From assembly GCA_963169105.1 (NCBI GenBank), contig OY720639.1, positions 54,541,848 through 54,605,847 on the forward strand: a stretch of DNA of 64,000 nucleotides, read 5' to 3'. Below, piece by piece: positions 26,000 through 35,689 of this stretch. Within the stretch, counting starts at the first letter, position 1. Each line of letters starts with the position of its first letter. This stretch comes from Ceriagrion tenellum (lineage: Eukaryota > Arthropoda > Insecta > Odonata > Coenagrionidae). A program made the position numbers and the translations under genes. Below the pieces are notes generated by a model that worked only from the letters and a program-made list of their open reading frames with translations, ran no database searches and was not told where the DNA came from.

Positions 26000-26920
26000 A
26001 TCAGTGCGTTCGAGAAGGTTTTATACAAATATTCATCCAAATATATCTACGGGGTAGAATACTCTCGATAGGTGAATCGCACATTACGTCTTTTTTGGTT
26101 GAATGCTAAAATTATGTCTTTGCAGGACTCTTTCATCGGGGTCAGATAGATTTTAGCATTGATAAAGCTCTTGAAACGCCAATGAGGTGCATGGGTTACC
26201 ATTTACGAGCCACGCCTGACCCTGCGAGCCGCTGCGTGGAAGTGTGCCAGGGCAATAAACTTGAAATAATTAAATTTTTAATGTTTTACATTGTTTCAAA
26301 CATTGCATTGGATGATACGTCTCTCTATCTCTGTTTGATTTTAGTGGTAAGCTAATGCCTTGACTAGTTTGCATAGACGAAGACATTTTGATTAATGCGA
26401 CGGAAAGCTCCGAAAGGGCTACGATATTGTCTTAAAAAAACGTTTCTCGTCTAATAAAGGAGCAAAAGCATGAGAGACGATGGCAGTGAATCTTAAGAAT
26501 GCGTGAAAAGTGAGTTAATTGCAACGTCGTGACTGAGAATTGGATATCAAAGCTGTAATACGTCTAACCTCTCCTAATGGCAATACGCATAGGAACCTTT
26601 TTTTAGGTTCCCTCCATCCCTAATGAGCCTCTGTTTCCAAAATAGCCGATTTCATCACGCTTATATGTGTTTTGATTTTTTTCTGATGATTTTTTCCCTC
26701 CCATCTATCATTTATAGAATATTATTCGGTGTATATGCATGCATGGATCAAGGGAGAATGTCCTTCTGACATAATTTTATTATTTTAATTTTTTATGATA
26801 AAAATAATGATAACGTGAAAAGTGTTTGATTTAATGTAAAGTCCTGTAAACGTTTATTAAAAACCTTATAACGATAGATGTTAAGTTTCCAAGATTCGAA
26901 CTAAAGTGTTCCTCTTTTTT
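26000..26920. other. no gene; short repeat R scrap at 26205-26262
   Basis: Contains gaccctgcgagccgctgcgt (26218-26237) followed by ggaagtgtgccagggca, resembling the start of repeat R. Otherwise AT-rich and featureless. Confidence 0.35.
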
Positions 26921-26923
26921 TCA

Positions 26924-27383
26924 AAAAAGTATTCTATCGGTTAAGGTAGGTTTTATAGAATGTCAGAGATTCTCCTCCCGGTCCTCTACCCATTCAGGGA
27001 TCCATCCCCCACCAGTATATCCTTTTCGCCTCAGCATATGATCTACCCTTCTTCATCCCGTCCATGAAACCCATTCTCTTTCTTCTCCTTCCCCGCTTGC
27101 CCAACATCCTTCCCTCTATCACACTCTTGAGCAACCCATCGCCCTTTATAACACCCTTCGGCCACCTACCTTGCCGGATTTCATTCAGAAGTTTCCTTTC
27201 CTCGCCCACCATCTCAAACACTTCCTCGTTAGACTTCCTTTCCGTCCACCTAACCATCTCCATCCTTCTCCAAACCCAAATCTCAAATGCCTGTAGCCTA
27301 TTTTCGACCTCCATTCTTAGAGTCCATTCTGCCCAATACAATGCTACCAATATCAAGCTCTTCACCAACTTCTTCTTCAATCC
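26924..27383 (-). mobile_element. RTE-like LINE copy A, 3' part
   Basis: The 3' end of the LINE whose other half lies at 30856-32725. The minus-strand frame 26994-27482 starts in the inserted element and then encodes this LINE's RT C-terminus: LYWAEWTLRMEVENR (for Y-x-x-E-T-W-T), FEIWVWRRMEMVRWTERKSN, EEVFEMVGEERKLLNEIRQG, GLLKSVIEGRMLGKRGRRRK and GFMDGMKKG. It aligns base for base with 46676-47133, the uninterrupted copy. The 3' UTR is only about 40 bp and ends near aagtattctatcgg (26924-26938). Confidence 0.85.
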
Positions 27384-27560
27384 TTTTTTTTTGGAGAGGG
27401 TGAGGGAAATGCGTTTATGCAGACCCGGCCTAGATGGATTGGCCAGGTACTGTGGGACTCGCACTCCTAAGGGAATACCCACTAAAACCCCCCTTCCTCT
27501 TTATTTCGCCGTGTGACGGCCGTGTGACAACCTCCCTCCCATCGGACACCCTCTGCTGCT

Positions 27561-28013
27561 TCATCCGACGCCGGTCTTGGTGCACCACCTCCATCCCACG
27601 GTTGAACTGTTGAAATATCGCCACTCAGCGATTCCCCCGATGATTACACCGCTCGAGATAACTTTCAGGTCATTCTTATTTCGGATCTTTTCCTTGAGGA
27701 GTTCCCTCGCTGACTTACCGCTCCAAATACCTTTGCAGGTGACGGTGGCCGCAAGTGTCCGGAGCTCTTCCAGCTGCTTCTCTTCCCGTATCTTGTTCTT
27801 CAGGTCTTCGTTGTCACCGTACTTTTTAACCTTCACATGGTTGGCCTTGTCCGGGTTGACCTGGTCGCCCACCACCTGGGCGTCGATGATGTATCCTACT
27901 TTCTTCTTGTAGGCGACCAGGTTTGGAACGAATTTTCCGGTCTGAGTCAGGTACGCCTTCTCTTTTTCCGTTGTGAAACCTTTGTTTTCAAGTCCCCGCT
28001 TAATATAAGCCAT
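27561..28013 (-). pseudogene. R2-like C-terminal restriction-like endonuclease
   Basis: An open block of 150 codons carrying the RLE that nicks target DNA in R2-type LINEs. The family motif is P-D, about 12-14 residues, then D, then K-x-x-K-Y. Here residues 30-31 are P-N (VPNLVAYKKKVGYIIDAQVV), the second Asp is D44, and K64-Y65 ends HVKVKKY. The first catalytic Asp has thus become Asn through the codon AAC at 27923-27921, which would be expected to kill nicking. Upstream is the knuckle block, separated by one stop; downstream lies about 180 bp of 3' UTR and the A tail. The rest of the domain (to residue 150) is open and resembles a full-length C-terminus. Confidence 0.8.
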
Positions 28014-28034
28014 AACCGCATCATGCCTCTTAAT

Positions 28035-28622
28035 TTACATTCCGTGTGTGCGGTGGCAGTTCTGTAAAATATGGTTCATCGTTTCCATCGCGTTGCACCC
28101 GGCCCTACGGAATCGGTTGTCCATACGTCCTCTTGGTATTCTTGACTTTGTGGGGAGCGCATTGATTTTTATTTTACAAGAATTTATAAAATCTCTCCCG
28201 TATAGGAAACGGGTGCCGTCGGTCATCCATTGATTTTGTGAGGGAGTTTGCCTTGAATACTTTAGAGCTACACCATCCACCGATTTGTAGAGCATGCCGG
28301 CCCACCATTTCTTCATTTCATCACTCCTACTCAGCTGTCTGCCTCCTACTAGCAACCTGCGTTTTTCCTTTTCTGTTACGAGAAACTCATTTGGAGTCCT
28401 ATTTTTTACAAACGATGATTTCATTAGGTTATTAATTCTATTTAATCTCAGAAGCGGGATATTCCATCTGAGCGAGGGGATTCCTAATCCGCCATCCTTA
28501 GGGTCGGCATGAAAGAATGCGTTAGGCGCATCTTTGGGAAGTAAAAGCCATTTTCGGAGAGCCCTCCTTGTCTCACAGTCTAGAGCTCTTAAAATACCGA
28601 TATGGACATTTCCGGCGACCAT
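28035..28622 (-). pseudogene. R2-like RT thumb and Cys-His knuckle block
   Basis: 195 codons, open, following the RT and directly preceding the endonuclease. The middle shows the R2-type phrases WLLLPKDAPNAFFHADPKDG and GGLGIPSLRW (residues about 25-55). The C-terminal knuckle reads RRAGCNAMETMNHILQNCHR with C176, H184 and C189 in C-x7-H-x4-C spacing. The family usually has a first Cys three to four residues before C176 (C-R-x-G-C-like); here that place is Arg172. The knuckle is therefore probably non-functional. It binds nucleic acid during target-primed reverse transcription in R2. Confidence 0.75.
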
Positions 28623-29618
28623 CTAGTACTGTAGCGAGGGTATTACTAGGTTTCTTAAAGCCCATATTCTCTGTTGGGGCTTTAACGGAGCCCTGGTAAG
28701 TTTTTTGATCTTCTCATTTAGTAACTTCCGTGGCTCGATAATAGTTCTTCCCTCCGCCGTGAATGTAATCCCCAGGTAGTTCCACTTTTCGATCCTATTT
28801 AGCGCAGGTAATATTTTTCCCTGAGCGGTGAACGTAGTTCTTGGGTCGACCGCCGATTTCTTCTCCTTTGGAATTGTCTTTAAGGCTATGGTGTGGAACT
28901 TTCCTACATTTAAAATGAGCCCACGTTGGGATAAATATTGAGTAGAAATACCTAAAAGTTTCGGTAATCCCACTTTGGATTCGGCGAGGAGCACTAAGTC
29001 GTTTGCGAAAGCTAAAATACTTGTAGTGTATTCACCTAAGTGGATTCCCAAATTTTCGGGAATACTTTTTAGCATTCCATCAATCGTCAGGTTAAAAAGC
29101 ATAGGGGAAAGAGGGTCCCCTTGCTTTACTCCTCTTGTCGGCCTAATGCACTCTGAAGTCCAACCTCCGTGTTCTATTTTCACAACACTGTTTTCATAAG
29201 CAAACTTGATGTAGTTACATAATGCTTCGGGAGCTCCCCTGGCGACTAAAGTTTCTATTATTCAGTTGTGAGAGAGTGAGTCAAACGCATTGTCAATGGA
29301 TGCGAGGTATAATGGCAGGTGTTTCTGCCTTCTCCATCTTAGGATGAAATCTAAGAGAAAATTGTTTTCGCTACATCCATTTGCATTGATGATGGCCCTT
29401 TGTCTGTCATCCAATGGGATTTTCTTTAATCTTTCGGCCAATATTTTATGGAACGTACGTACAATTACCGATGAGATTGAAATTGGCCGAAATTCACCGG
29501 GCTCGTGAGCATTCTTTTTTTGAGGAATCATCACAGTCCGCGATTTTAAAAGGGTCGTTGGTACTCTCTTGCAGTATAGGAATATGTTAAAGATGCGAAC
29601 TAAAATCCCTATTGGCAC
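28623..29618 (-). pseudogene. R2-like reverse transcriptase core
   Basis: Two open blocks, 29618-29262 and 29183-28623, with one stop and a frame-consistent bridge (IIETLVARGAPEALCNYIKF) between them. The fingers read RTVMIPQKK, EFRPISISSVIVRTFHKILA (about 29550-29440). Motif A is ASIDNAFDSLSH, which keeps the catalytic Asp but appears two residues short of the usual D-x3-A-F-D. Motif B is RGVKQGDPLSPMLFN (29130-29090). Motif C, normally F-A-D-D, is FANDLVLLAE: the first of the paired aspartates is Asn (codon AAC at 29003-29001). Then YLGITFTAEGRT (about 28780). This copy cannot be an active polymerase as it stands. Earlier residues at 29640-29820 (for example TAPGPDKISARQLRA) belong to the same protein in another frame. 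Confidence 0.85.
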
Positions 29619-29823
29619 CGCCCTCAGTTGTCTTGCTGAAATTTTATCTGGTCCTGGCGCTGTTTTGAGTTCAGGGAATGCCTTCCTAACTTCTTCTCCC
29701 GTAATGGGTTTCCAAATTTCTACCCTTTCGGGTTCTATCTCCTGCGGGGGGAGGGGAGGTCATGGGTAGCGTTTTATTTTTACCCCTCATTACCTCCTTC
29801 CAATATGGGACCATTCTATCCAT

Positions 29824-30249
29824 TTAAATACTGGGAGATTCTAAAATCGTCCCACTCTCGATCATTTTCCAGCACTTAGACCTGTCTTTCTTCCATAGGT
29901 TTTGGACGGTTGCAAACTCCTGTCGTCTTCTTTGACGCTTGTTCTCCTGTTGTTTCTTTGGACCCTTAACTGTCTTCTTATCCGCACTTGATGCTATGAA
30001 AATCCTGTTTAAATAAATTGCCACATCAGTTATCACTTCTTCAATACTTAATTTAGGTAGTTTTGTACATAGAGTGTTTAAAAATTTGGCGTCGTAATCA
30101 CTAATGGGGAGTTTCTCCAATTTAAGGAAATATTCTTCGATAGCCGTATAGGCTTTAGAGGGTTTTCCAGTTGATCCTCCTTCTGTTACACCTTCATCCG
30201 AGTTCTGTCCTGTTGTAGGCTCCTCTGAAGCATTGGAGGCGGCCTCCAC
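29824..30249 (-). pseudogene. R2-like region between DNA-binding and RT domains
   Basis: 141 open codons between the zinc finger and the RT. Basic, Lys/Arg/Gln-rich towards the C-terminus (KKQQENKRQRRRQEFATVQN), with the phrase FATVQNLWKKDRSKCWKMI that corresponds to the R2 linker just before the RT N-terminal extension. It has no catalytic motif; in the family this part helps bind RNA. It belongs to the same broken open reading frame as its neighbours. Confidence 0.65.
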
Positions 30250-30337
30250 TAGATATTTATAACTAGGTCTACTCCTAATCCCCCTTACACCCTCAATCGT
30301 TCTATCTGGATAGAGTTCATGAAGTTTAATGTTGATA

Positions 30338-30688
30338 TTATTCCTTGAGGTTTTCTTTTCGGTTAATAGGAGAACCTTGTCTTGCCATTAAGGTTTTCTC
30401 CTCTCTAGTCCATCGAGATTTTGTGGCGGTCTTCTTCTCCAGATTTTTCCTATCCTTCCATACTTTGTGGGCTCGGATATAGTGTACCCCTAATCCTATC
30501 TTAGAGGGGAAACTTCTTCCGCAACCGGGGACTTCACATTTATATTCTCGCGAGGGTTGATTTTGTATACCATAATCGTTGTCCGAATCAGGCATGGGTC
30601 GCTCAGGGCCAGTGGGCCCTTTGGTAGTTGAGCAATTCGTATTTCCGAGGCTTGTTTTAGAGTTTGGACCAATGCTAATTTCAGGCAA
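30338..30688 (-). pseudogene. R2-like N-terminal zinc finger and Myb-like part
   Basis: A classic LINE/RLE N-terminus that selects the DNA target. One C2H2 finger is seen: C51, C56, H69, H74 (CEVPGCGRSFPSKIGLGVHY, then IRAH), spacing C-x4-C-x12-H-x4-H. The wording G-C-x-R-S-F-P-S-K-I-G-L-G-V-H is strongly conserved among R2-like and NeSL-like elements. A Trp-containing SRWTREEKTLMARQ (about residues 90-104) matches the start of the Myb-like domain that follows. The frame is closed by a stop at 30340. Only one finger is visible; a further 55 codons (30863-30681) precede it without a finger. All four zinc ligands are intact. Confidence 0.8.
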
Positions 30689-31074
30689 ACGGGGGAGTAC
30701 CCCGCAGGCCCGATTTTGTCGCCGGAGCCCTGTTAGCGTTATCCAGCTTGCACCACGAAAAGGTAGGGTCGGCTAGGTCGGGTGTAGGATCGGACCATAG
30801 GTCAAAGTCCCCAGAGTTCACCCGGACCCTTTGCAAGCCTGGTCCTTCGGGCCGGATATCCACGTCATCACCCCCCTTCTATTACTAAACGCCTCCTTAG
30901 CTACTGCTGTTCTCTTCCGTATGCCTTTCTTACTATGTCCGTTTTCTTCTAGCGTACTACCTAAGTAATTTAAATGCTCTACTTTCTCGAGTTCGTGTCC
31001 TCCAACTTTAATCACAAGCCTAGCTTTCTTTGTCATAGAGAATCTCATTACTTTTGTTTTCTCATGATTTATCT

Positions 31075-31611
31075 TCATTCTGAATATCCCGCACCGCATT
31101 TCTGAAACATCTTCCAAAGCTTGCAGTCCCTTCGTAGATCCAGTAACCGATGCCTGATCGTCCGCGAATCTGACTTTATCAGATACCCTCCTGCTTTGAT
31201 TCCAAGCTCAAGTTCTTCCCATGCCTGTCTTACCATTTCCTCAACATAAAAGCAATGGTTGAATAGCAATGGTGACACAGGGCACCCTTGCCTTACCCCG
31301 CGACCTATATTTTCCCACCGTGATTCAACATCAGCCACCGTCACCCGCGCCCTATGCGTCATGTATATGTTTCGGATTCCTCTCCTGTCTCGCAAATCTA
31401 TTCCCATTTTCCCGAGTATTTCTGTTAGTTCATTCCAATTTACCCCGTCAAAAGCTTTTTCAAAATAAATAAAGCGTGCGGAAACGTCCTGGTTATACTC
31501 TATGTTTCTCTCTGTAAGTGTTCTCATCACCGCAATCGCATCCCGAGTTGACATTCCCTTCCGGAACCCAAACTGGTCATCGTCTAAGTAGTTATTGGCC
31601 GTATTCTCCAA
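31075..31611 (-). pseudogene. RTE-like reverse transcriptase, copy A
   Basis: 178 open codons with RT motifs: DDQFGFRKGMSTRDAIAVMR (residues 11-30), motif A-like FIYFEKAFDGVNW (47-58) and motif B GRGVRQGCPVSPLLFN (about 100-115). In motif A the catalytic Asp (F-I-D-F in the other copy) is Tyr49 (codon TAT at 31467-31465). After motif B a frame change destroys the F-x-D-D motif C, which the other copy retains. The upstream sequence (31640-31700, other frames) encodes PEKVECIRMQEL-like RT residues. Confidence 0.8.
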
Positions 31612-31959
31612 TCTTCTATTGATTAATCTAAGTAAAACTTTGGCTGAGTGTGAAATAAAACTGATTGTTTTATAGTTCTTGCATTCTGATGCATTCTACT
31701 TTTTCGGGATTGGAATCAAGACTGTTTTCTCGAAGCCGTCTGGCCATACTCCTTCCTTGTAAACCCTACGTATAAGTTCGAAAAAAGCTTGCTTACCTTT
31801 CTTTCCTAAACTCTTTTACAGCTCCGAAGGTAGTCCTACAGGTTTTCTTGCCTTCATCTCTTTCAATACTATCTCTGTTTCAGTGTCGATTATCATTGGC
31901 CGTAGGTTATCGTCGTCTAGGCTTCCCTCTTCCTTCAATTCTTCAAAGCAATTTTTCCC

Positions 31960-32187
31960 TTACCGTATAACGCACGCACTTCCCCTTCTTATCGCAGTTT
32001 CTCCATTTCCTCGCATATCCTTTTCACACCAATTTTTCTTCGTCCGATTGGTTATTTGCCGCAGCTGATTATTTAGCTTCTTGTATTTCGCCTTACCTAT
32101 GCCGGTGCTGACGTTTTTCCAATTCCCTCTCTCCTCCATTATCTTAATCATTTCTTCCGTAACCCACTGCTTCTTTATCTTCCTCAT
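31960..32187 (-). pseudogene. LINE connector between endonuclease and RT, copy A
   Basis: 75 codons, basic (KKQWVTEEMIKIMEERGNWK, then QLRQITNRTKKNWCEKDM). Such W-x-T-x-E-x-x-x-x-M-x-E-R-R connectors link endonuclease and RT in RTE/CR1-type proteins. The equivalent in copy B is 48377-48604. Confidence 0.7.
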
Positions 32188-32282
32188 TACCGCTGCTCGT
32201 GATGTTTTCTCAGCTGCACTTACAATGCCTGATTTAGTATTCTCCCATTTATCCTCGATTTTACCGATTACTTTAGCTTCGC

Positions 32283-32582
32283 CTATGTTCCTCTACACTG
32301 TCTTATCGTATTCCTTCTTTTTTCCCCTTCTAACGCTTTCACGTTCCACCTCTTCATCCTCCTACTCTTATTAAGTCTTTTGAATCTAACCTCACCATTC
32401 ATCGTTACTAAATAATCATCCGAGTTTGCATCAGCCCGCGGATAGTACCGCGAGTTCTTCATGCTGTTCCTGAATATTTGCTTGACCGTGATGTAGTCAG
32501 TTTTATATCTTCCAGTGTCTCCCGGCACTTTCCATGTGTACCTCCTCCTACGATGGCGTTTAAACCAAATATTTGTTACCAC
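32283..32582 (-). pseudogene. LINE endonuclease C-terminal half, copy A
   Basis: Encodes TNIWFKRHRRRRYTWKVPGD, then RYKTDYITV and SRYYPRADANSDDYLVTM. This matches the end of the apurinic-like (EEP) endonuclease of RTE-type LINEs: T-N-T-x-F, Y-T-W, D-Y-I and S-D-H. The catalytic His of the final S-D-H-x-L-V motif is Asp here (SDDYLV), as in copy B, so the change predates the separation of the copies. Confidence 0.75.
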
Positions 32583-32729
32583 TAATTTATTTCTCCTACA
32601 AACATCTACTGCCTTTTCTCCGCGATCATTCCTCTTTCTTAATCCAAATCCTCCTCGTGGTACTCATTGCCGTTAATTCTCAATGGGAGCCTAAATTCCC
32701 CGAATTTTATCGTGTGCAGCTATTTTTTA

Positions 32730-35145
32730 TTTTCTGCTCACCTTATCTCACTGACTAGCACTGCCGTCTTATTCCTTCACCGAGGTAGATTTATCCTTGA
32801 AGGTTATACGATAATTTTCAAATAGCCAGATGAAACGGTCCAGTTTGACTGGTTTAGATGTGCGTGGCGCCCATCCCGGAGAACTTTCCCGCTCAAAGAG
32901 ACTGCATCGTCATCTTCACACCTGCGTACTATGCTGCGGCCGGCTGAGGAAATCGTTGGACACCCTCATCGCATTTCGCATATACAGAAATTGCATAAAA
33001 CTTACATGCTTGGGGGTATTTGTATTCAAAGGTAAATGATATGACTTATTTTCTAGGTAGTTTTCATATCGCTTTCAATAACTGAGTTCCAATCCAGAAA
33101 TAAATGGTCGAACTATAGGCGTGTTTTCCAACACGCCTATAGTTCAGCCTTTTTTTTCAACATGGTTAGTATCCTGTTAACGTTTAAACAGATTAGTTCT
33201 AGTTGAATGTTTCAAGCGCCGAAAAACAGAAATCTTTTCTCTCTTAAAACGCCACAATGGCGATGTAGAAGACAAGGCGTAAAAATGGATGTTTTTGGGT
33301 TTGGTATACATGCATTCACCGTAATTATCCCACCTATGCGATTCATTTGCATATCATAATTCGATAGATATCCATTTCATGATTAGCTGCTTACACTAGG
33401 CGCCTCTCTTGATTATTTTGAACGTTATGGTTTGATTTTCTCCAGTTATTTGTTTATTCTATGAAAGAAACTCAGAAAAAAATCTAATTTATCGATTTTT
33501 TAAGTGCGATGGCAAAAGTTAACTATCCAAATAGCGATGATTTTGTTAGACTCGAGAAACTATTCCTAACGCTATATTTTGCCTTAAAATCTCTTGCAAG
33601 TTAATCCATATTTGTATCGGGCTGAGATTATTTTCCACCCCTCGTCATTTTATCCCGGAACGCCTAGCTAAAATTTTCTCTGCTTTTTTAGCCTTTGACT
33701 CTGAATAACCTTTTATTTCTTTCATCATCCTCTTCTTCTGCTTGTATAGAATTTTACTCACCAAAACTACTGTTGCATATTCTTTTCGAGCGCCTGAGTT
33801 CCTCTTTTTATCTTCATAAACTTCTATCGTAAAACTCAATTCTGAAACTTCTCCTTACTCTCACCATTCTCTTTCCTCCAACTTCAAGTTCTGTAATGCT
33901 TTGATGCCATACTCCTCGTCAATGCGTGGCTGCGCTTACCTTAACATTTCTACGTTCATTTCTTGTAATTTAAAACTTTCCAGTTTAAATCAGCCCTATA
34001 AACGAATTCATAAAGAGGGAAAAGTTTTAGAGTGTGATGCCGCCATTCCCGTGCCACCGGTATGGTGCTGCCTCACCATGGCCTATGGACATCAAGCTTG
34101 GTACCCTTTGCTCAGCCACTGAAAAAAATACCCTCTTAAAATGCGTGAAATATGTAACAAATTGCTATTTCTGGATTGTCTGTATAAATATTTCTACTGT
34201 TAATGATACTAGCGTGAAGTGGCAGATAAAATATTCACGCAGTATCTTTTAAAAACTTATAAAGGCTGTAGCAAATTATGTCTTGTCATTATTAGATGGA
34301 TGGGTTTGGTGCGGTTTTTGAACTAGTCTCCCATCTAGAGGGTCTTGATGCAATGAAGCATTTCATCTTAGTGTACAATCACAAGGTTTTGGTTTTAATC
34401 ACAATCCCGGTTTCATACATCGTACGTCGTTTTCAATCGTGAATATTTCGACGGACGTCAAAACACGGGTCCTGACGGTAAATCAATTTTTAAGTGTTTC
34501 ATTTTAAATATGAATTAGCTTTACTAAAGTTGAGATCACGGAAAGCATATGGTCTTGTTTCAAATATCTGGCATGGTGGAGATTTTTGAGTGAAAATCCT
34601 GTACCCGACTTGGGTTGAATGTGGGGGAGTACCTACCTCAAGTGCAATAACGTGTCCGTCGGATGGAATTTTCAGCCGTGGACCCCTTGGTGCATTCTTG
34701 CTTACGGAAAGCGAGTACCGACTCCAAGATACTTTCCAACCATCCTGCATTTACAAAATAATCCTCTCGTCTCTTGTCATCAAAGGCTCGAATGACCGCG
34801 GCTGTCGTTTTCCTTCCCTAATCACCTACCACCCAATTGTAGATTTTGCAGGTCTTTGTTAATTCGAGTTGTAGATGTATTAACCTTAATAGGGTATGTT
34901 GGTTATAACTATCATGCATCCTTGAAGTTGCTTTGAATGTAATATGTTGATGTAGAAGAAATATTAGGAGGGAACCAGTTTGATAGGGTGGCTTGAGTAC
35001 CGACTTCCCATCTTCTCTTCAGGTTTCTCTAAACTTTTCTACCTTTCCTCACTATAACTTCACTCTCCAATCAACCTCCCTGTCCTTCATGACTCAAATG
35101 ACCTCAGCTTTCGGTGCCTCCCCTAGTACTAGCCCCCCCTCTCCT
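32730..35145. other. no recognised gene
   Basis: Contains a perfect hairpin at 33110-33145 (listed separately). The open frame 34499-34750 (-, 83 codons) has a balanced composition but no domain I recognise. The rest is AT-rich and featureless. Confidence 0.35.
33110..33145. repeat. perfect 16-bp inverted repeat, 4-nt loop
   Basis: Arms gaactataggcgtgtt (33110-33125) and aacacgcctatagttc (33130-33145) around the loop ttcc. The match is exact. A run of T follows the right arm (33150-33157). It could be a foldback insertion, a DNA-transposon end or a structured RNA; nothing nearby decides. Confidence 0.85.
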
Positions 35146-35149
35146 AGAG

Positions 35150-35512
35150 ACTCGGAGGCTACACGCTAGACTTATCTTTCTTGAGTAATCCAGAACGGGT
35201 GTGTTTCAGAGCGACACAGAGAATATTATCATGATGCCCCACTACATCTCTCAGCCTGACAGAAGTGATGAAATAAGAGCGATAAATTGCGGAACAGAAA
35301 GGTACAAAAATGTTCTTTCCGCGCACAATAAGCAACCACAATAAAAACTGTGCGCCACTAAATACACGTCCCCAGTTCACCTCCCAAAACTCTCTTATCA
35401 TCCCTCCCTTATCCCTCACATATTTACACGACTGGTGTCCAAATACTCCATGACGCACGTCCGTGCGGCGGCTCGCAGAGTAGTATGTAGATGTAACCAT
35501 CCTAACAATTCT
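35150..35512 (-). repeat. interspersed repeat R, copy 2
   Basis: Minus-strand copy of the unit at 397-785, beginning ttacatctacatactactct (35493-35474) and cgagccgccgcac, and ending gtctagcgtgtagcctccga (35173-35154). It is the cleanest copy here and stays open for 113 codons (35500-35159), but the other copies do not share that frame, so it is probably not coding. Confidence 0.75.
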
Positions 35513-35689
35513 AAGTATTAATGTCGTATGCTGTCTACCAATCGTTTGTGTTCTTCGATACTGTGCTTGATAGTATACAATGAAGCAATAATTAATTTGT
35601 TTAAATCAATATTTCAACAATATGATAACCAACTTATGTTTTGTAATCTAAAATAGAAAAATATAATCATTGAATATAAAAATATTCAA

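Larger units (their letters stand above)
27384..30855 (-). mobile_element. R2-like LINE, nearly full length, nested
   Basis: A non-LTR retrotransposon of about 3.47 kb with the R2-type order on the minus strand: C2H2 zinc finger (30538-30467), Myb-like segment, RT (about 29640-28630), Cys-His knuckle (about 28110-28040) and C-terminal restriction-like endonuclease (27930-27820). It ends in a run of nine A (27392-27384 on the minus strand), as expected for target-primed reverse transcription. Both ends are fixed by comparison with the uninterrupted LINE at 46.7-49.1 kb: sequence leaves that alignment at 27384 and returns at about 30856, with about five host bases missing. About six stops or frame breaks separate the coding blocks. 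R2 elements normally sit in 28S rRNA genes; this one does not. Assignment to R2 proper rather than a relative (NeSL, R4, Hero) is inference from the zinc finger, the knuckle and RT wording. Confidence 0.85.
30856..32725 (-). mobile_element. RTE-like LINE copy A, 5' part
   Basis: The upstream half of the LINE interrupted by the R2-like element. Reading along the minus strand: the C-terminal half of an apurinic-type endonuclease (32582-32283), a basic connector (32187-31960), RT motifs (31700-31075) and the start of the RT C-terminus up to the insertion point. It aligns closely with 47138-49141. A deletion of roughly 150 bp is evident at about 31950 relative to the other copy (48215-48365 there). 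The 5' end is truncated inside the endonuclease at about 32725, the same place as copy B. The clade RTE is my best assignment from the endonuclease ending and RT wording. Confidence 0.8.

Noticed and set aside
27064..27516. 150-codon plus-strand open frame
   Set aside because: Antisense shadow of the LINE RT C-terminus and R2 3' end; the minus-strand reading carries the conserved motifs.
33645..33839. Lys-rich minus-strand frame resembling a LINE connector
   Set aside because: Some K/E-rich resemblance to LINE linkers but no diagnostic motif; AT-rich DNA gives such frames by chance.
34499..34750. 83-codon minus-strand open frame with protein-like composition
   Set aside because: No recognisable domain, no clear splice sites and not long enough to exceed chance; left as undetermined.
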